Positions 1 to 9,146 of a stretch of 64,000 bases of DNA are shown here, piece by piece. Location of the stretch: positions 2,604,001 to 2,668,000 of the forward strand of contig NZ_CP067099.1 in assembly GCF_016618195.1 (NCBI RefSeq). The letters run 5' to 3'. The notes under the pieces are model-generated. The model did no database searches. It was not told the DNA's origin and was given only the letters and a program-made list of their open reading frames with translations. This stretch comes from Providencia manganoxydans. GTDB taxonomy: Bacteria > Pseudomonadota > Gammaproteobacteria > Enterobacterales > Enterobacteriaceae. A program made the position numbers and the translations under genes. Each line of letters opens with the position of its first letter. Position 1 is the first letter of the stretch.

Positions 1-918
1 GTCTTACAGGCGAAACTCGATACTAAGCTACCCAATAATCTTACTGATATAATGAAAGTCGCAATGGCGCGCCTAAGGAATTTGCAAACTCAGAAGCGTT
101 CATGGATTGTCGGAGAAGAGCACTACGATTTAGGTAATGATCTTTTCACCCTAATGTTAGATCCTTATATGCAATATTCCTGCGGCTATTGGAATGAAGC
201 AACTACGCTTGAGCAAGCGCAAATCAATAAATTAGATTTGATCTGCCGTAAGCTACAAATAGAACCGGGTATGCGCTTACTCGATATTGGTTGTGGTTGG
301 GGAGGCCTTAGCGCTTATGCTGCACGTTATTATGGCGCATCCGTCACTGGTGTCACTATTTCGAAAGAGCAACAAAAATTAGCTCAAGAGCGTTGTAGTG
401 GGCTTGACGTTAATATTATTTTACAAGATTACCGTGAATTAAATGATAAATTTGATCGGATTGTTTCAGTTGGCATGTTTGAGCACGTAGGCCCTAAAAA
501 CTATTCCACTTATTTTGATGTTGCACGTAAGAATATTAAAGATGATGGTTTATTTTTATTACATACCATCGGCTCAAATAAAAACAAAGTGAATGTTGAT
601 TCATGGATTGGCAAATATATTTTCCCAAATGGAGTGCTCCCTTCTATTGAGAATATTGGCCAATCCAGTGAAGGGAAATTTGTCATGGAAGACTGGCATA
701 ATTTTGGTTCTGATTATGACAAAACACTAATGGCATGGTATCAGCGATTTTTAGACAGTTGGCCTGAGCTTAGCGATAATTATACGCCACGCTTTAAACG
801 CATGTTCACTTACTATTTGAACTCATGTGCTGGGGCATTCAGAGCCAGAGATATTCAATTATGGCAAATCCTTTGGAGCCCTAAAGGCGCTAAAGGAGGA
901 ATACGCGTACCAAGGTAA
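1..918 (+). CDS. cfa: Cyclopropane-fatty-acyl-phospholipid synthase, 5' end cut by window edge
   Basis: SAM-dependent enzyme that adds a methylene bridge to unsaturated acyl chains of membrane phospholipids, typically in stationary phase or acid stress. The SAM-binding motif DIGCGWGG and the family motifs FEHVGPKNY and GAFRARDIQLWQ are visible. The frame stays open from base 1 up to the internal ATG at 52, and the residues before that ATG align with E. coli Cfa. The true start therefore lies outside the window and roughly the first 75 residues are missing. The C-terminus is complete and a strong hairpin follows. Confidence 0.95.
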   Translation, partial: VLQAKLDTKLPNNLTDIMKVAMARLRNLQTQKRSWIVGEEHYDLGNDLFTLMLDPYMQYSCGYWNEATTLEQAQINKLDLICRKLQIEPGMRLLDIGCGWGGLSAYAARYYGASVTGVTISKEQQKLAQERCSGLDVNIILQDYRELNDKFDRIVSVGMFEHVGPKNYSTYFDVARKNIKDDGLFLLHTIGSNKNKVNVDSWIGKYIFPNGVLPSIENIGQSSEGKFVMEDWHNFGSDYDKTLMAWYQRFLDSWPELSDNYTPRFKRMFTYYLNSCAGAFRARDIQLWQILWSPKGAKGGIRVPR

Positions 919-937
919 TTCGTTATTAATCAACCTG

Positions 938-974
938 AACTAGGGCGCTATCTTTTGATATAGCGCCTTAGTTC
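938..974 (+). terminator. Hairpin terminator after cfa
   Basis: About 13 bp of nearly perfect dyad (ACTAGGGCGCTAT paired with ATAGCGCCTTAGT) around a short loop, 20 bases after the cfa stop. The following T tract is poor, so termination is likely but its efficiency is uncertain. Confidence 0.65.
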
Positions 975-1055
975 ATCTATAAATACTATTTTCATTAGTT
1001 TTTCCCCTAAAAATGGTTATCATGGGCTAATTATATAACTCACCATGGGTAAGCT

Positions 1056-1811
1056 ATGCTCAAACAGTATTATCCGCCTGCTGAATTGAATGGTTTTATC
1101 AGCTCAGTGTTAATTCTTAAAAAATTTACGGTACCAATAAAAGTGTTTCCGGGTACTGGCGCGGAGATTTGGGTTTCATCCAAAGAGTTATGCATATCTA
1201 CTGAAAACCATATAAAAACAAATAAATATCAACTTGTTATCCCTCGCATTGATACCTTCACAGCTAAACCGAATAATGGAAATTTGATGGTATTGCGTGT
1301 TCGCCATGATGCGGTGCGTTTTCTGCTCCCTGAACGAACATTATCTTATACTGATAAGCCAACCGCCTTAGCTGACATTTGGCAAGAGCCTTGGTATCTA
1401 GATTTAGCAAATTCCTCTTTTAAAGGACTGTTAGACTGCTTTGTCCGTACCAAAGCGTTAAAACAGCCCCAATTAATCGATGATATACTCAATATTCTTT
1501 ATCGCAATCCCACTAAAAAGATCACAGATATTGCCGATGAAACGGGATATAGCGCACGTTTTATACAAAAAGAATTTTTAAAAGAATATGGTATTACCCC
1601 TAAGAGATATCAGATTAATTGTCGTTTAGAACAATTACTTAAAGCTATGCTGAAAGAGCAGGATACCTACCGCTGGCTAGAAACAGGTTATTATGACCAA
1701 TCACACTTCTATCGTGATTTTAAACGATATTTTACGATGACACCTTCCGCATTCTTAAAGTCTGATTATTCGTTTTTTTACAATACAATCGCAAAGCAAA
1801 CTTTAAGATAG
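1056..1811 (+). CDS. AraC-family transcriptional regulator
   Basis: 251-aa protein. The last ~100 residues carry the AraC/XylS double helix-turn-helix: a first helix pair around ITDIADETGYSARFIQKEF and the family signature around DQSHFYRDFKRYFTMTPSAF. The N-terminal ~150 residues have no motif I can name and presumably sense a ligand. It is followed after 26 bp by a small antibiotic-biosynthesis-monooxygenase-type gene on the same strand, so the two probably form an operon. The effector and target are unknown. Confidence 0.85.
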   Translation: MLKQYYPPAELNGFISSVLILKKFTVPIKVFPGTGAEIWVSSKELCISTENHIKTNKYQLVIPRIDTFTAKPNNGNLMVLRVRHDAVRFLLPERTLSYTDKPTALADIWQEPWYLDLANSSFKGLLDCFVRTKALKQPQLIDDILNILYRNPTKKITDIADETGYSARFIQKEFLKEYGITPKRYQINCRLEQLLKAMLKEQDTYRWLETGYYDQSHFYRDFKRYFTMTPSAFLKSDYSFFYNTIAKQTLR

Positions 1812-1837
1812 TTCTCAATACACATAAGGAGAACGGA

Positions 1838-2125
1838 ATGAGTATTGTTGTATACGCACAAATCACAACGGAAAATAAAAACGGATTTTTAACTAAAGAC
1901 ATCGTCAAAAATTTAGCGAAATTAAGTCGACGTGAGCAAGGATGCATCAAGTATGATCTGATTACTAAAGAGGATGGCTATATCGTTTTTGAAGAATGGG
2001 AAAGCACCGCAGCCCTTGAAATGCATAAAAAATCAGAGCATTTTAAACGTTTAGTCGAAGCAATTGAACGTGACAATGCGAGTATTTCAATTAACTTCAG
2101 CGAAAATTACCAACAAACTGTTTAA
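1838..2125 (+). CDS. Small ABM-domain monooxygenase-like protein
   Basis: 95-aa protein with the ABM (antibiotic biosynthesis monooxygenase) ferredoxin-like fold pattern: an opening strand, SRREQGCIKYDL, then FEEWESTAALEMHKKSEHF. The closest familiar type is the YgiN/LsrG group of small quinol or aldehyde-modifying proteins, which act as dimers. A clear ribosome site (AAGGAGA) sits 6 bases before the ATG. It lies just behind an AraC regulator gene that may control it. The substrate cannot be inferred. Confidence 0.8.
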   Translation: MSIVVYAQITTENKNGFLTKDIVKNLAKLSRREQGCIKYDLITKEDGYIVFEEWESTAALEMHKKSEHFKRLVEAIERDNASISINFSENYQQTV

Positions 2126-2217
2126 CTAAACAAATTAACGATAGGTATTAGAGCAATACCCACTAATAGTTAACTACAAAATACACAGGGCTGATGCCCC
2201 CTCCCCTAACTTTTAAA

Positions 2218-2258
2218 TGCTATAACACCGATACAATACGGGTGATATAGCATTTTTT
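2218..2258 (+). terminator. Rho-independent terminator
   Basis: TGCTATAACACC pairs with GGGTGATATAGCA across a ~10-base loop and is followed by six Ts on the + strand. It ends the AraC/ABM operon and may also serve the converging ribE gene. Confidence 0.75.
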
Positions 2259-2280
2259 AGTGAATATCTAAGACTTCAAT

Positions 2281-2937
2281 TTACATATCATTCTCTTGCG
2301 ACACAGCCTGCTGTGCTTTTTTCTCTTGCTCTTTTTGTAATAGCACACGCTCTACTGTATCAACAATTGCTTGGGTTTGTGGGTCGATCTCGATATTAAC
2401 TTTATCACCTAAGCGTTTTTTCCCTAAGGTTGTTCTCGCTAAGGTTTCAGGGATCAAGTGAACACAAAAGCGGTTATTGATGACATCTCCAACCGTTAAG
2501 CTAATACCATCAATTGCCACAAAACCTTTGTGCAAAATGTATTTCATCAGTGATTTATCATAAATAGATAACCAAATCTGGTGATTATCTTCTGAAGTGA
2601 AGATCTTGCTGATTTCAGCGGTCGTTACAATGTGCCCCGACACAACATGACCACCAATTTCATCACCATACTTAGCGGCCCTTTCTATATTAACCACATC
2701 ACCGACTTGTAGTTCACCAAGGTTGGTCAGCCTAAGAGTCTCTTTGATTAAATCAAAACTAACCTGTTCACCTTCAATTTTTGTGACTGTCAAACAACAA
2801 CCATTATGCGCAACAGAAGCGCCAGTTTCTAAACCAACGAGTAGATCTGGTGTGAATTTCATTACATGGGTACGAAAATTGGCTCTCTCTGTAACTTCAA
2901 TAATTGGGGCCGTGCCCTGAACAATACCTGTAAACAT
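2281..2937 (-). CDS. ribE: Riboflavin synthase, alpha subunit
   Basis: Catalyses dismutation of two 6,7-dimethyl-8-ribityllumazine molecules to riboflavin, the last step of riboflavin synthesis (gene called ribC or ribE in enterobacteria). The protein begins [10 protein letters not shown], the invariant family start. It shows the two repeated lumazine-binding halves, with NGCCLTV in the first and [10 protein letters not shown] in the second. Length 218 aa is normal. It is transcribed opposite to mdtK, as in E. coli. I see no FMN riboswitch upstream. The C-terminal ~20 residues are charged and K/Q-rich. Confidence 0.97.
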   Translation of the reverse strand: MFTGIVQGTAPIIEVTERANFRTHVMKFTPDLLVGLETGASVAHNGCCLTVTKIEGEQVSFDLIKETLRLTNLGELQVGDVVNIERAAKYGDEIGGHVVSGHIVTTAEISKIFTSEDNHQIWLSIYDKSLMKYILHKGFVAIDGISLTVGDVINNRFCVHLIPETLARTTLGKKRLGDKVNIEIDPQTQAIVDTVERVLLQKEQEKKAQQAVSQENDM

Positions 2938-3219
2938 AATGATTCTCAGTAGGTTGAATTAATAGACTCAGTTTACCTGACATTTTTGAGAGATCTATCT
3001 GATTTGAGCGGTTTGTTGATGGCGATAACTATTCAACTTTATGCTGTATGCATGTCAATAAATGCCTTTATTTAAAATTCATCCTTATGAGTCATTGGCT
3101 AACACTATTAAAAGAGTTAAAATATAACGCTAACAGTAAGTATTTGATTTATCGTAAATCATTGGCATTTCCTTCTTTATATTCTTTTTATTAGCATTTA
3201 TTACTCTAAAGGTGTGTGC

Positions 3220-4593
3220 GTGCAGAAATATTTTACAGAAGCGCGTAGCTTGCTTGCTCTCGGCATCCCGATCATTCTTGCCCAATTTTCACAAACTGCA
3301 ATGGGGTTTGTGGATACGGTTATGGCAGGTAGTGTCAGTGAAATTGAGATGTCAGCAGTTGCTGTCGGAATTTCAATTTGGTTACCGGCTATTCTTTTTG
3401 GACAAGGGCTATTAATGGCACTGACGCCTATCGTGGCGCAAATGAATGGTTCAGGTCGCCGTAATTTGATAGGGAATCAAGTTCAACAAGGGCTGTGGTT
3501 AGCGTTTTTCTTATCACTTGGCGTGATCTTTTTGCTTTATAATAGCAAACTTATTATTGGCAATATGCCGCATATGAATGCGGAATTAGCGGATAAATCG
3601 GTTCGTTTTTTACATGCTATCATGTGGGGTGCGCCGGGCTATTTATTCTATCAAGTTTATCGTAGCCAATGTGAAGGATTATCCAAAACAAAGCCAGGTA
3701 TGGTCATTGGCTTCCTAGGTTTAATGGTCAATATCCCTATCAACTATATCTTTATTTATGGGCATTTTGGCGCACCTGCATTAGGTGGCGTAGGATGTGG
3801 CGTTGCAACAGCATCAGTTTATTGGGTGATGTGTATCTTAATGCGTTGGTATGTCAGAAAAGCGCCTTCGCAGCGTGACATCCATGCAACGCTGCGGTTT
3901 GCTTCCCCTGACCCACTTATCCTAAAACGTATTTTTGTTTTAGGTGTGCCTATCGGATTAGCATTATTTTTTGAAGTGACCTTATTTGCCATTGTTGCAT
4001 TATTAGTTGCACCACTGGGCGTAGTCGCTGTTGCTGGGCATCAGGTCGCATTGAACTTTAGTTCGGTGATGTTTATGTTCCCGCTATCATTAGGTATCGC
4101 GGCAACAATCCGTGTAGGTTACAACCTAGGTCAACAGTCAACTGAAGCGGCAAAAATATCGTCCTATACGAGCTTAGCGGTCGGTTTATTATTAGCTTCC
4201 TTGACCGCAATTGTTACCGCAGCCCTGCGCGAACCCATCGCACTGATGTACAACAAAAACCCTGAAGTTGTCGTATTGGCATCAAGTTTGATGCTATTTG
4301 CAGCAATCTATCAACTTTCAGACTCAGTACAGGTTATTGGCGCAGGTATTCTGCGTGGTTATAAAGATACACGTTCGATCTTCTTTATTACTTTTACTGC
4401 TTACTGGCTATTAGGATTACCAATTGGCTACGCTCTAGCGTTAACGGATCTGTTTGCCGAACCAATGGGCCCTCAAGGTTTTTGGATTGGTTTTATTATC
4501 GGTCTGAGTGCTTCTGCAATTGGTATGGCAGGACGTATTTGGTGGATCCATAAGCAGCCTGATAGCTTCGTTTTATTACGTTCAACACGTTAA
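3220..4593 (+). CDS. mdtK: MATE-family multidrug efflux pump MdtK/NorM
   Basis: Inner-membrane multidrug/Na+ (or H+) antiporter exporting cationic drugs and fluoroquinolones. It shows the twelve hydrophobic segments of the MATE family and close similarity to E. coli MdtK throughout ([13 protein letters not shown] near the start, [10 protein letters not shown] and [10 protein letters not shown] further on). I place the start at the GTG at 3220, giving MQKY as in E. coli and 457 aa, with AAAGG seven bases upstream. A GTG two codons earlier, at 3214, is also possible. Synteny ribE-mdtK-tRNA-Val-pykF matches E. coli. Confidence 0.96.
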   Translation: MQKYFTEARSLLALGIPIILAQFSQTAMGFVDTVMAGSVSEIEMSAVAVGISIWLPAILFGQGLLMALTPIVAQMNGSGRRNLIGNQVQQGLWLAFFLSLGVIFLLYNSKLIIGNMPHMNAELADKSVRFLHAIMWGAPGYLFYQVYRSQCEGLSKTKPGMVIGFLGLMVNIPINYIFIYGHFGAPALGGVGCGVATASVYWVMCILMRWYVRKAPSQRDIHATLRFASPDPLILKRIFVLGVPIGLALFFEVTLFAIVALLVAPLGVVAVAGHQVALNFSSVMFMFPLSLGIAATIRVGYNLGQQSTEAAKISSYTSLAVGLLLASLTAIVTAALREPIALMYNKNPEVVVLASSLMLFAAIYQLSDSVQVIGAGILRGYKDTRSIFFITFTAYWLLGLPIGYALALTDLFAEPMGPQGFWIGFIIGLSASAIGMAGRIWWIHKQPDSFVLLRSTR

Positions 4594-4752
4594 TTGAACG
4601 AATAATCAGCAGGTTAATATCTTAGGGAGATGTATTTTTCGCTTAGTCGCTGTAAATACGAGCAAACTATCACGAAAATACATTTTCCCCTTGCCAGAAC
4701 GACAACAGGACGTTAATATTCGTTCCCGTTGTCACCTTGACAGTTTTGAAGC

Positions 4753-4829
4753 GCGTCCGTAGCTCAGTTGGTTAGAGCACCACCTTGACATGGTGGGGGT
4801 CGGTAGTTCGAGTCTACTCGGACGCACCA
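4753..4829 (+). tRNA. valV: tRNA-Val (anticodon GAC), copy 1
   Basis: 77-nt cloverleaf with a 7-bp acceptor stem (GCGTCCG/CGGACGC), anticodon loop TTGACAT giving GAC, a T-loop TTCGAGT and an encoded CCA end. It is near-identical to E. coli valV/valW, which sit at the same locus between mdtK and pykF. Confidence 0.98.
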
Positions 4830-4855
4830 TTTCATAACGTCAACGAAATCACGAT

Positions 4856-4932
4856 GCGTCCGTAGCTCAGTTGGTTAGAGCACCACCTTGACATGGTGGG
4901 GGTCGGTAGTTCGAGTCTACTCGGACGCACCA
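4856..4932 (+). tRNA. valW: tRNA-Val (anticodon GAC), copy 2
   Basis: Identical in sequence to the first copy, starting exactly 103 bp after it, with encoded CCA. The 26-bp spacers on either side differ from each other by one base, which points to unit duplication. Confidence 0.98.
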
Positions 4933-4958
4933 TTTCACAACGTCAACGAAATCACGAT

Positions 4959-5035
4959 GCGTCCGTAGCTCAGTTGGTTAGAGCACCACCTTGACATGGT
5001 GGGGGTCGGTAGTTCGAGTCTACTCGGACGCACCA
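4959..5035 (+). tRNA. tRNA-Val (anticodon GAC), copy 3
   Basis: Third identical tRNA-Val(GAC) with encoded CCA, again 103 bp after the preceding copy. E. coli has two copies here, so this is one more. The three are presumably co-transcribed and processed from one precursor. Confidence 0.98.
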
Positions 5036-5179
5036 TTCTAGAATATTCATTATTTCAATACGCTACCTCAACGATTATCAATATTTCAGTCTTTCTCTTT
5101 TGTTGCGCAACTCATTCACCTAAAATCATCATTTCTTTTGATCTGTATTGCCTCTTAATCTAATTTTTAAAAATTTGAT

Positions 5180-5208
5180 TTGTCTCACAGTTTTTTGTTG
5201 TCTATAAT
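5180..5208 (+). promoter_or_regulatory. Predicted pykF promoter
   Basis: A TATAAT -10 box at 5203-5208 lies 17 bp downstream of TTGTCT (4/6 match to the -35 consensus). This places the transcription start near 5215, just before the Cra-like site, leaving a ~230-nt leader ahead of pykF. Confidence 0.6.
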
Positions 5209-5218
5209 AAGCGCACAA

Positions 5219-5232
5219 GCTGAAAGGTTTCA
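5219..5232 (+). promoter_or_regulatory. Cra (FruR) operator-like site at pykF
   Basis: GCTGAAAGGTTTCA matches the Cra consensus RSTGAAWCSNTHHW at 13 of 14 positions and lies immediately downstream of the predicted -10 box. Cra is known to repress pykF in E. coli from a promoter-proximal site. The position supports repression here too. Confidence 0.65.
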
Positions 5233-5337
5233 CTAGAAACAAATCAGTAAGTTAGCTTTTGTGTATTAGATCAGAACTACAATAATGACAATAAAATATG
5301 AGATCTAATTCACAACATAATTGCATTAAACACCAGA

Positions 5338-5409
5338 CTGTCGCCTATTCTTACTACAATACGTTGCGCAACACTGACAAGTCAGTGTGCTTCATGAGAT
5401 CAGGCGACA
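5338..5409 (+). other. Structured 5' leader of pykF
   Basis: An outer 8-bp stem (TGTCGCCT at 5339-5346 with AGGCGACA at 5402-5409) encloses a strong hairpin (ACACTGA/TCAGTGT, 5371-5388) next to a GTTGCGCAAC palindrome. The element lies inside the predicted transcribed leader, 36 bases before the pykF ATG, which itself lacks a strong Shine-Dalgarno. I do not recognise it as a named RNA family. Confidence 0.4.
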
Positions 5410-5445
5410 ATACCGATTTCTTTTATAACCTTTAGATAGACTGCC

Positions 5446-6858
5446 ATGAAAAAAACGAAAATTGTTTGTACCATCGGCCCAAAAACCGAATCAGAAGAAA
5501 AATTAAGTCAACTTCTTGATGCAGGCATGAATGTCATGCGTCTTAACTTCTCTCACGGCGACTATGAAGAGCATGGTCAACGCATTAAAAACCTACGCGC
5601 AGTTTGCGCAAGAACAGGTAAACAAGCAGCTATCTTGCTTGATACTAAAGGCCCAGAAATCCGCACTATGAAATTGGAAGGCGGTAATGACGTCTCTCTC
5701 GTTGCAGGCCAGACATTCACATTTACTACTGATACCTCAGTAATTGGTAATAAAGATAAAGTTGCTGTCACATACTCAGGTTTAACTTCAGATCTCAACG
5801 CAGGCGATACTGTTTTGGTCGATGATGGGCTCATTGGCATGAAAGTCAAAGATGTCACTGCGACTGAGGTAATCTGTGAAGTCTTAAATAACGGTGATTT
5901 AGGCGAGAAAAAAGGCGTTAACCTACCAGGTGTTTCCATTGGTTTACCTGCACTTGCAGATAAAGATAAAGAAGATTTGGTGTTTGGTTGTGAACAAGGC
6001 GTTGACTTTGTTGCTGCCTCCTTTATCCGTAAACGCTCTGATGTTGAAGAAATTCGTGCTCACCTGAAAAAACATGGTGGAGAAAACATTCAAATCATTT
6101 CTAAGATCGAAAACCAAGAAGGTTTAAACAACTTTGATGAAATCTTAGAAGCGTCTGACGGCATCATGGTTGCTCGTGGTGATTTGGGTGTTGAAATCCC
6201 CGTTGAAGAAGTTATTTTTGCACAAAAAATGATGATTGAAAAATGTGTTGCTGCACGTAAAGTTGTTATTACTGCAACACAAATGTTAGATTCAATGATC
6301 AAAAATCCACGCCCTACCCGCGCAGAAGCTGGTGATGTTGCTAACGCAATTATCGATGGGACCGATGCGGTTATGCTATCGGGTGAAAGTGCCAAAGGTA
6401 AATACCCTATTGAAGCTGTCACCATCATGGCAACAATTTGTGAACGTACTGACCGTGTTATGCCATCACGTATTGATAGCCAAAAACCAGGTCAGCGCTT
6501 ACGCGTTACCGAAGCCGTTTGCCGTGGCGCAGTTGAAATGTCTGAAAAATTAGATGTTCCTCTGATCGTCGTCGCAACTTTTGGTGGTAAATCGGCAAAA
6601 TCAGTACGTAAATACTTCCCAACAGCCCCTATTTTAGCGTTAACTACCAATGAAGAAACCGCGCGTCAGCTATTATTAGTCAAAGGCGTAGTACCTATGA
6701 TGGTAGGTGGTTTTACTTCTACTGATGATTTTTATCGTGAAGGTAAGCGTGCAGCACTGAATAGTGGATTAGCGAAAGAAGGTGATGCGATTGTCATGGT
6801 GTCTGGTGCGTTAGTGCCAAGTGGTACGACAAATACCTCTTCAGTACATGTATTATAA
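5446..6858 (+). CDS. pykF: Pyruvate kinase I (fructose-1,6-bisphosphate-activated)
   Basis: Cytoplasmic tetramer that converts PEP and ADP to pyruvate and ATP, the last step of glycolysis. 470 aa as in E. coli PykF. Visible are the N-terminal [16 protein letters not shown], the substrate region [10 protein letters not shown], the pyruvate-kinase signature [10 protein letters not shown] with catalytic Lys, [10 protein letters not shown], and the effector-binding C domain ending in [11 protein letters not shown]. The start follows no strong ribosome site, but the protein start matches the family exactly. A Cra-like promoter and a folded leader lie upstream and a terminator follows. Confidence 0.98.
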   Translation: MKKTKIVCTIGPKTESEEKLSQLLDAGMNVMRLNFSHGDYEEHGQRIKNLRAVCARTGKQAAILLDTKGPEIRTMKLEGGNDVSLVAGQTFTFTTDTSVIGNKDKVAVTYSGLTSDLNAGDTVLVDDGLIGMKVKDVTATEVICEVLNNGDLGEKKGVNLPGVSIGLPALADKDKEDLVFGCEQGVDFVAASFIRKRSDVEEIRAHLKKHGGENIQIISKIENQEGLNNFDEILEASDGIMVARGDLGVEIPVEEVIFAQKMMIEKCVAARKVVITATQMLDSMIKNPRPTRAEAGDVANAIIDGTDAVMLSGESAKGKYPIEAVTIMATICERTDRVMPSRIDSQKPGQRLRVTEAVCRGAVEMSEKLDVPLIVVATFGGKSAKSVRKYFPTAPILALTTNEETARQLLLVKGVVPMMVGGFTSTDDFYREGKRAALNSGLAKEGDAIVMVSGALVPSGTTNTSSVHVL

Positions 6859-6906
6859 TAATCGATTCTACTGTTTAATCACGGTATAAGGTTTCGATAT
6901 TTGATG

Positions 6907-6940
6907 AAAGCGGGGACATTTGTGTTTCCGCTTTTTATTT
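6907..6940 (+). terminator. Rho-independent terminator of pykF
   Basis: A 12-bp stem with two G-T pairs (AAAGCGGGGACA with TGTTTCCGCTTT) around a TTTG loop, followed by a T-rich run, 48 bases after the pykF stop. Confidence 0.85.
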
Positions 6941-7517
6941 TGGTTATATTCATCCTACTGCAAGTTACAACGCTTTTGGTTAAACATTAATAATCGAGCT
7001 CACTCACGTCGAACACTTTCTTTTCTATATGCCTGCTCGCCCTCTAATTATTTGGAATGCCAAGTCTTGATACTTTGCTCTCACCGATTTTTATCCAACC
7101 AATAAATCCTCCCCTCCATTAACTTAAGTTAAATCGCCCACTTGAAGCAAAACTGAGGTGCTATTTTCGGTTTAACATAAAATGCTTTCATTAGAGAATT
7201 TTTCAATTTATGGCTTTATTGCAATCTATTATTCATTTGCTATATTAGACGTATATCTCAGAATGCAACTGATTTGATTAAATAATAGCCGCGTGAGCCA
7301 AAAATTAAATTTTTTCTTATTTTTCCTACTCTCCGGCGTAAAGTATTTCTAGCAAAAACGGAAATTAAGTACTAGCATAAGACTAAGTGAGCACCATTCC
7401 ATAAATGCATAACGTTGTTCATATGGAATAAGTAGATGTAGAATGACTGTCTGATATCTATTTTGTTGGTAGCTTACTTTTATATTTTCAAGATAAATCT
7501 ATCTAGAGGGTAAAATA
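6941..7517. other. Non-coding stretch between pykF and lpp
   Basis: About 580 bp without a convincing gene. A short + strand open frame at 6920-7105 has no start signal or recognisable product. The final ~80 bp must hold the lpp promoter. The last 16 bases before the ATG, with the GAGGG ribosome site, closely match the E. coli lpp leader, but I could not fix -35/-10 boxes with confidence. Confidence 0.6.
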
Positions 7518-7757
7518 ATGATTCGTACTAAAATTGTACTGGGCTCTATCGTATTAGCTTCAGCATTACTGGCGGGTTGTTCTTCTAACAGCACTGAAGT
7601 GCAAAAACTCTCTTCAGACGTGCAAACGCTGAATGGTAAAGTTGATCAGCTGAGCAACGATGTTCAGACTATCCGTGCTGAAGTACAAACTGCACAACAA
7701 GAAGCAGCTCGTGCTAACCAACGTCTAGACAACCAAGTTCGTTCTTACAAAAAGTAA
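7518..7757 (+). CDS. lpp: Major outer membrane (Braun) lipoprotein Lpp
   Basis: 79-aa precursor. The signal peptide ends in the lipobox LLAGC, so Cys21 is lipidated and the mature protein is a trimeric coiled coil of ~59 residues built on heptad repeats ([20 protein letters not shown]). The C-terminus SYKK provides the lysine that L,D-transpeptidases link to peptidoglycan, where E. coli ends in YRK. A GAGGG ribosome site lies 9 bases upstream. It sits between pykF and an L,D-transpeptidase gene, as in E. coli, and tethers the outer membrane to the wall. Confidence 0.98.
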   Translation: MIRTKIVLGSIVLASALLAGCSSNSTEVQKLSSDVQTLNGKVDQLSNDVQTIRAEVQTAQQEAARANQRLDNQVRSYKK

Positions 7758-7808
7758 GTTTGAACTGGCAATGAGTTAACGGAATGTTCTTTAACTCATT
7801 TCTTTATA

Positions 7809-7838
7809 AAGGGCCTTAATTTAGGCCCTTATTTTTTG
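7809..7838 (+). terminator. Rho-independent terminator of lpp
   Basis: AAGGGCCT pairs with AGGCCCTT around a short loop and is followed by ATTTTTT on the + strand. It separates lpp from the converging ldtE. Confidence 0.9.
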
Positions 7839-7842
7839 CTGG

Positions 7843-8919
7843 TTAGTTTATTGATTCGTTATAGATTGGCTGTGGTTGAGAAATAGTAAACGAGTCAATT
7901 GGCTTTAGCTCTGGATATTTGCCTTGCTCATTAGCACTTTCATCCTGCTGATCTTCGCTTGATGCATATTCAGGCTCATACTGAGACTGTATTTCAGCGT
8001 CCTGCCCTTTATTCACCTTAACTGGCAACCCTGAACGTCTTGCCAGCTCTTTTTCGACTAGCGCTTTATCTATTTCTTCATTTTCAAGAAAGCGTTTAAA
8101 ATCATCACTCAAAGCAATTGGCATTGTCTGAGGATCATCACTTGGCTTTTTAGACAGCGGTTGATGCACTTCAATATAATAGCTACCGTCTGGCTCTTTA
8201 GAATATTTAACCGGCTGGTTCACAACTTGAACACGTGTTCCTTTAGGAACGGTTTTAAATAACGCTTCAATATCGTCAGGACGCAAACGAATACAGCCAG
8301 AACTAACGCGCATGCCGATACCAAAATCAGCATTAGTACCGTGGATCAAATATTCACCATGACCATAGGATAGACGCAATGCATATAAGCCCATTGGGTT
8401 ATCTGGTCCCGCAGGAACAACCGCCGGCAATGTAATTCCTTCTTTAGCGTAATTTTTACGAATATTCGCTGTAGGTGTCCATGTCGGATCTTTAATTAAC
8501 TGGCTGACTGATGTGACCATTTCAGGTGTATCACGACCTAATTGACCAATTCCTATTGGGTAGACCACCACCTCATCCTTTCCTGCTGGATAGTAATAAA
8601 GTCTTAATTCAGCTAGGTTAAGGACTATGCCGCTTCTTTGTGTTGAAGGCAGTAGCATCTGTGAAGGGATGATCAGTTCTTTGCCTGCCTCAGGTAAATA
8701 GGGATCAGTACCGGGATTAGCTTCTAACATTGCAAGTAATCCAATTTGATGCTCACTGGCAATCATTTCTAACGAGCGACCATCATTAGGAACAACATAA
8801 ATTGAGTTTTCCCCGATCAGGCGTGTATTGCCATCAGGTAATGGATAATCCATTGCTTGCACTGGTGACAGCAACGCACTCGCTACAAACAAACTTGCTG
8901 CAGTTAACACTTTTTTCAT
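7843..8919 (-). CDS. ldtE: L,D-transpeptidase LdtE (YnhG)
   Basis: Periplasmic YkuD-type enzyme. In E. coli LdtE forms 3-3 mDAP-mDAP crosslinks in peptidoglycan, whereas sister enzymes attach Lpp. A signal peptide occupies residues 1-22, a LysM-like segment follows near residues 40-90, and the YkuD domain spans ~95-245, with His193 in LIHGTNADFG and catalytic Cys209 in SSGCIRLR. The gene lies between lpp and sufE exactly where E. coli has ynhG. At 358 aa it is longer than E. coli LdtE (~334) because of an acidic, Gln-rich C-terminal tail. Confidence 0.93.
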   Translation of the reverse strand: MKKVLTAASLFVASALLSPVQAMDYPLPDGNTRLIGENSIYVVPNDGRSLEMIASEHQIGLLAMLEANPGTDPYLPEAGKELIIPSQMLLPSTQRSGIVLNLAELRLYYYPAGKDEVVVYPIGIGQLGRDTPEMVTSVSQLIKDPTWTPTANIRKNYAKEGITLPAVVPAGPDNPMGLYALRLSYGHGEYLIHGTNADFGIGMRVSSGCIRLRPDDIEALFKTVPKGTRVQVVNQPVKYSKEPDGSYYIEVHQPLSKKPSDDPQTMPIALSDDFKRFLENEEIDKALVEKELARRSGLPVKVNKGQDAEIQSQYEPEYASSEDQQDESANEQGKYPELKPIDSFTISQPQPIYNESIN

Positions 8920-9104
8920 ACCGACTCCAAGGAAAAAACAACATTTGTATCACGCTAAGATGTACATAATAGCAACTATACTACATATCTTTAATACCTA
9001 TTGAATATATTATGAGTAATAATCATTGCTTTGCTTATGAAACAGCGAGATACAGTCAGCAAATAAATTAACAATTTAAGGAAAAAATGTTGATAGGATT
9101 AAGG

Positions 9105-9137
9105 CGAAAACGAGTGGAGAAACCATCTCTTCCACTC
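9105..9137 (-). terminator. Terminator at the end of sufE
   Basis: On the minus strand GAGTGGA pairs with TCCACTC across a 12-base loop, followed by GTTTTCG, about 10 bases after the sufE stop. A moderate terminator. Confidence 0.6.
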
Positions 9138-9146
9138 ATTGGATAG

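Noticed and set aside
4753..5035. CRISPR-like or satellite array with 103-bp period
   Set aside because: The repeated units are complete tRNA-Val genes with encoded CCA ends, and there are no CRISPR repeats or spacers.
5577..6428. Minus-strand open frames across pykF
   Set aside because: Codon-shadow frames antisense to a clearly identified gene, with no start signals or similarity.
6920..7105. 61-codon open frame downstream of pykF
   Set aside because: Begins inside the pykF terminator, lacks a ribosome site and shows no familiar motif.
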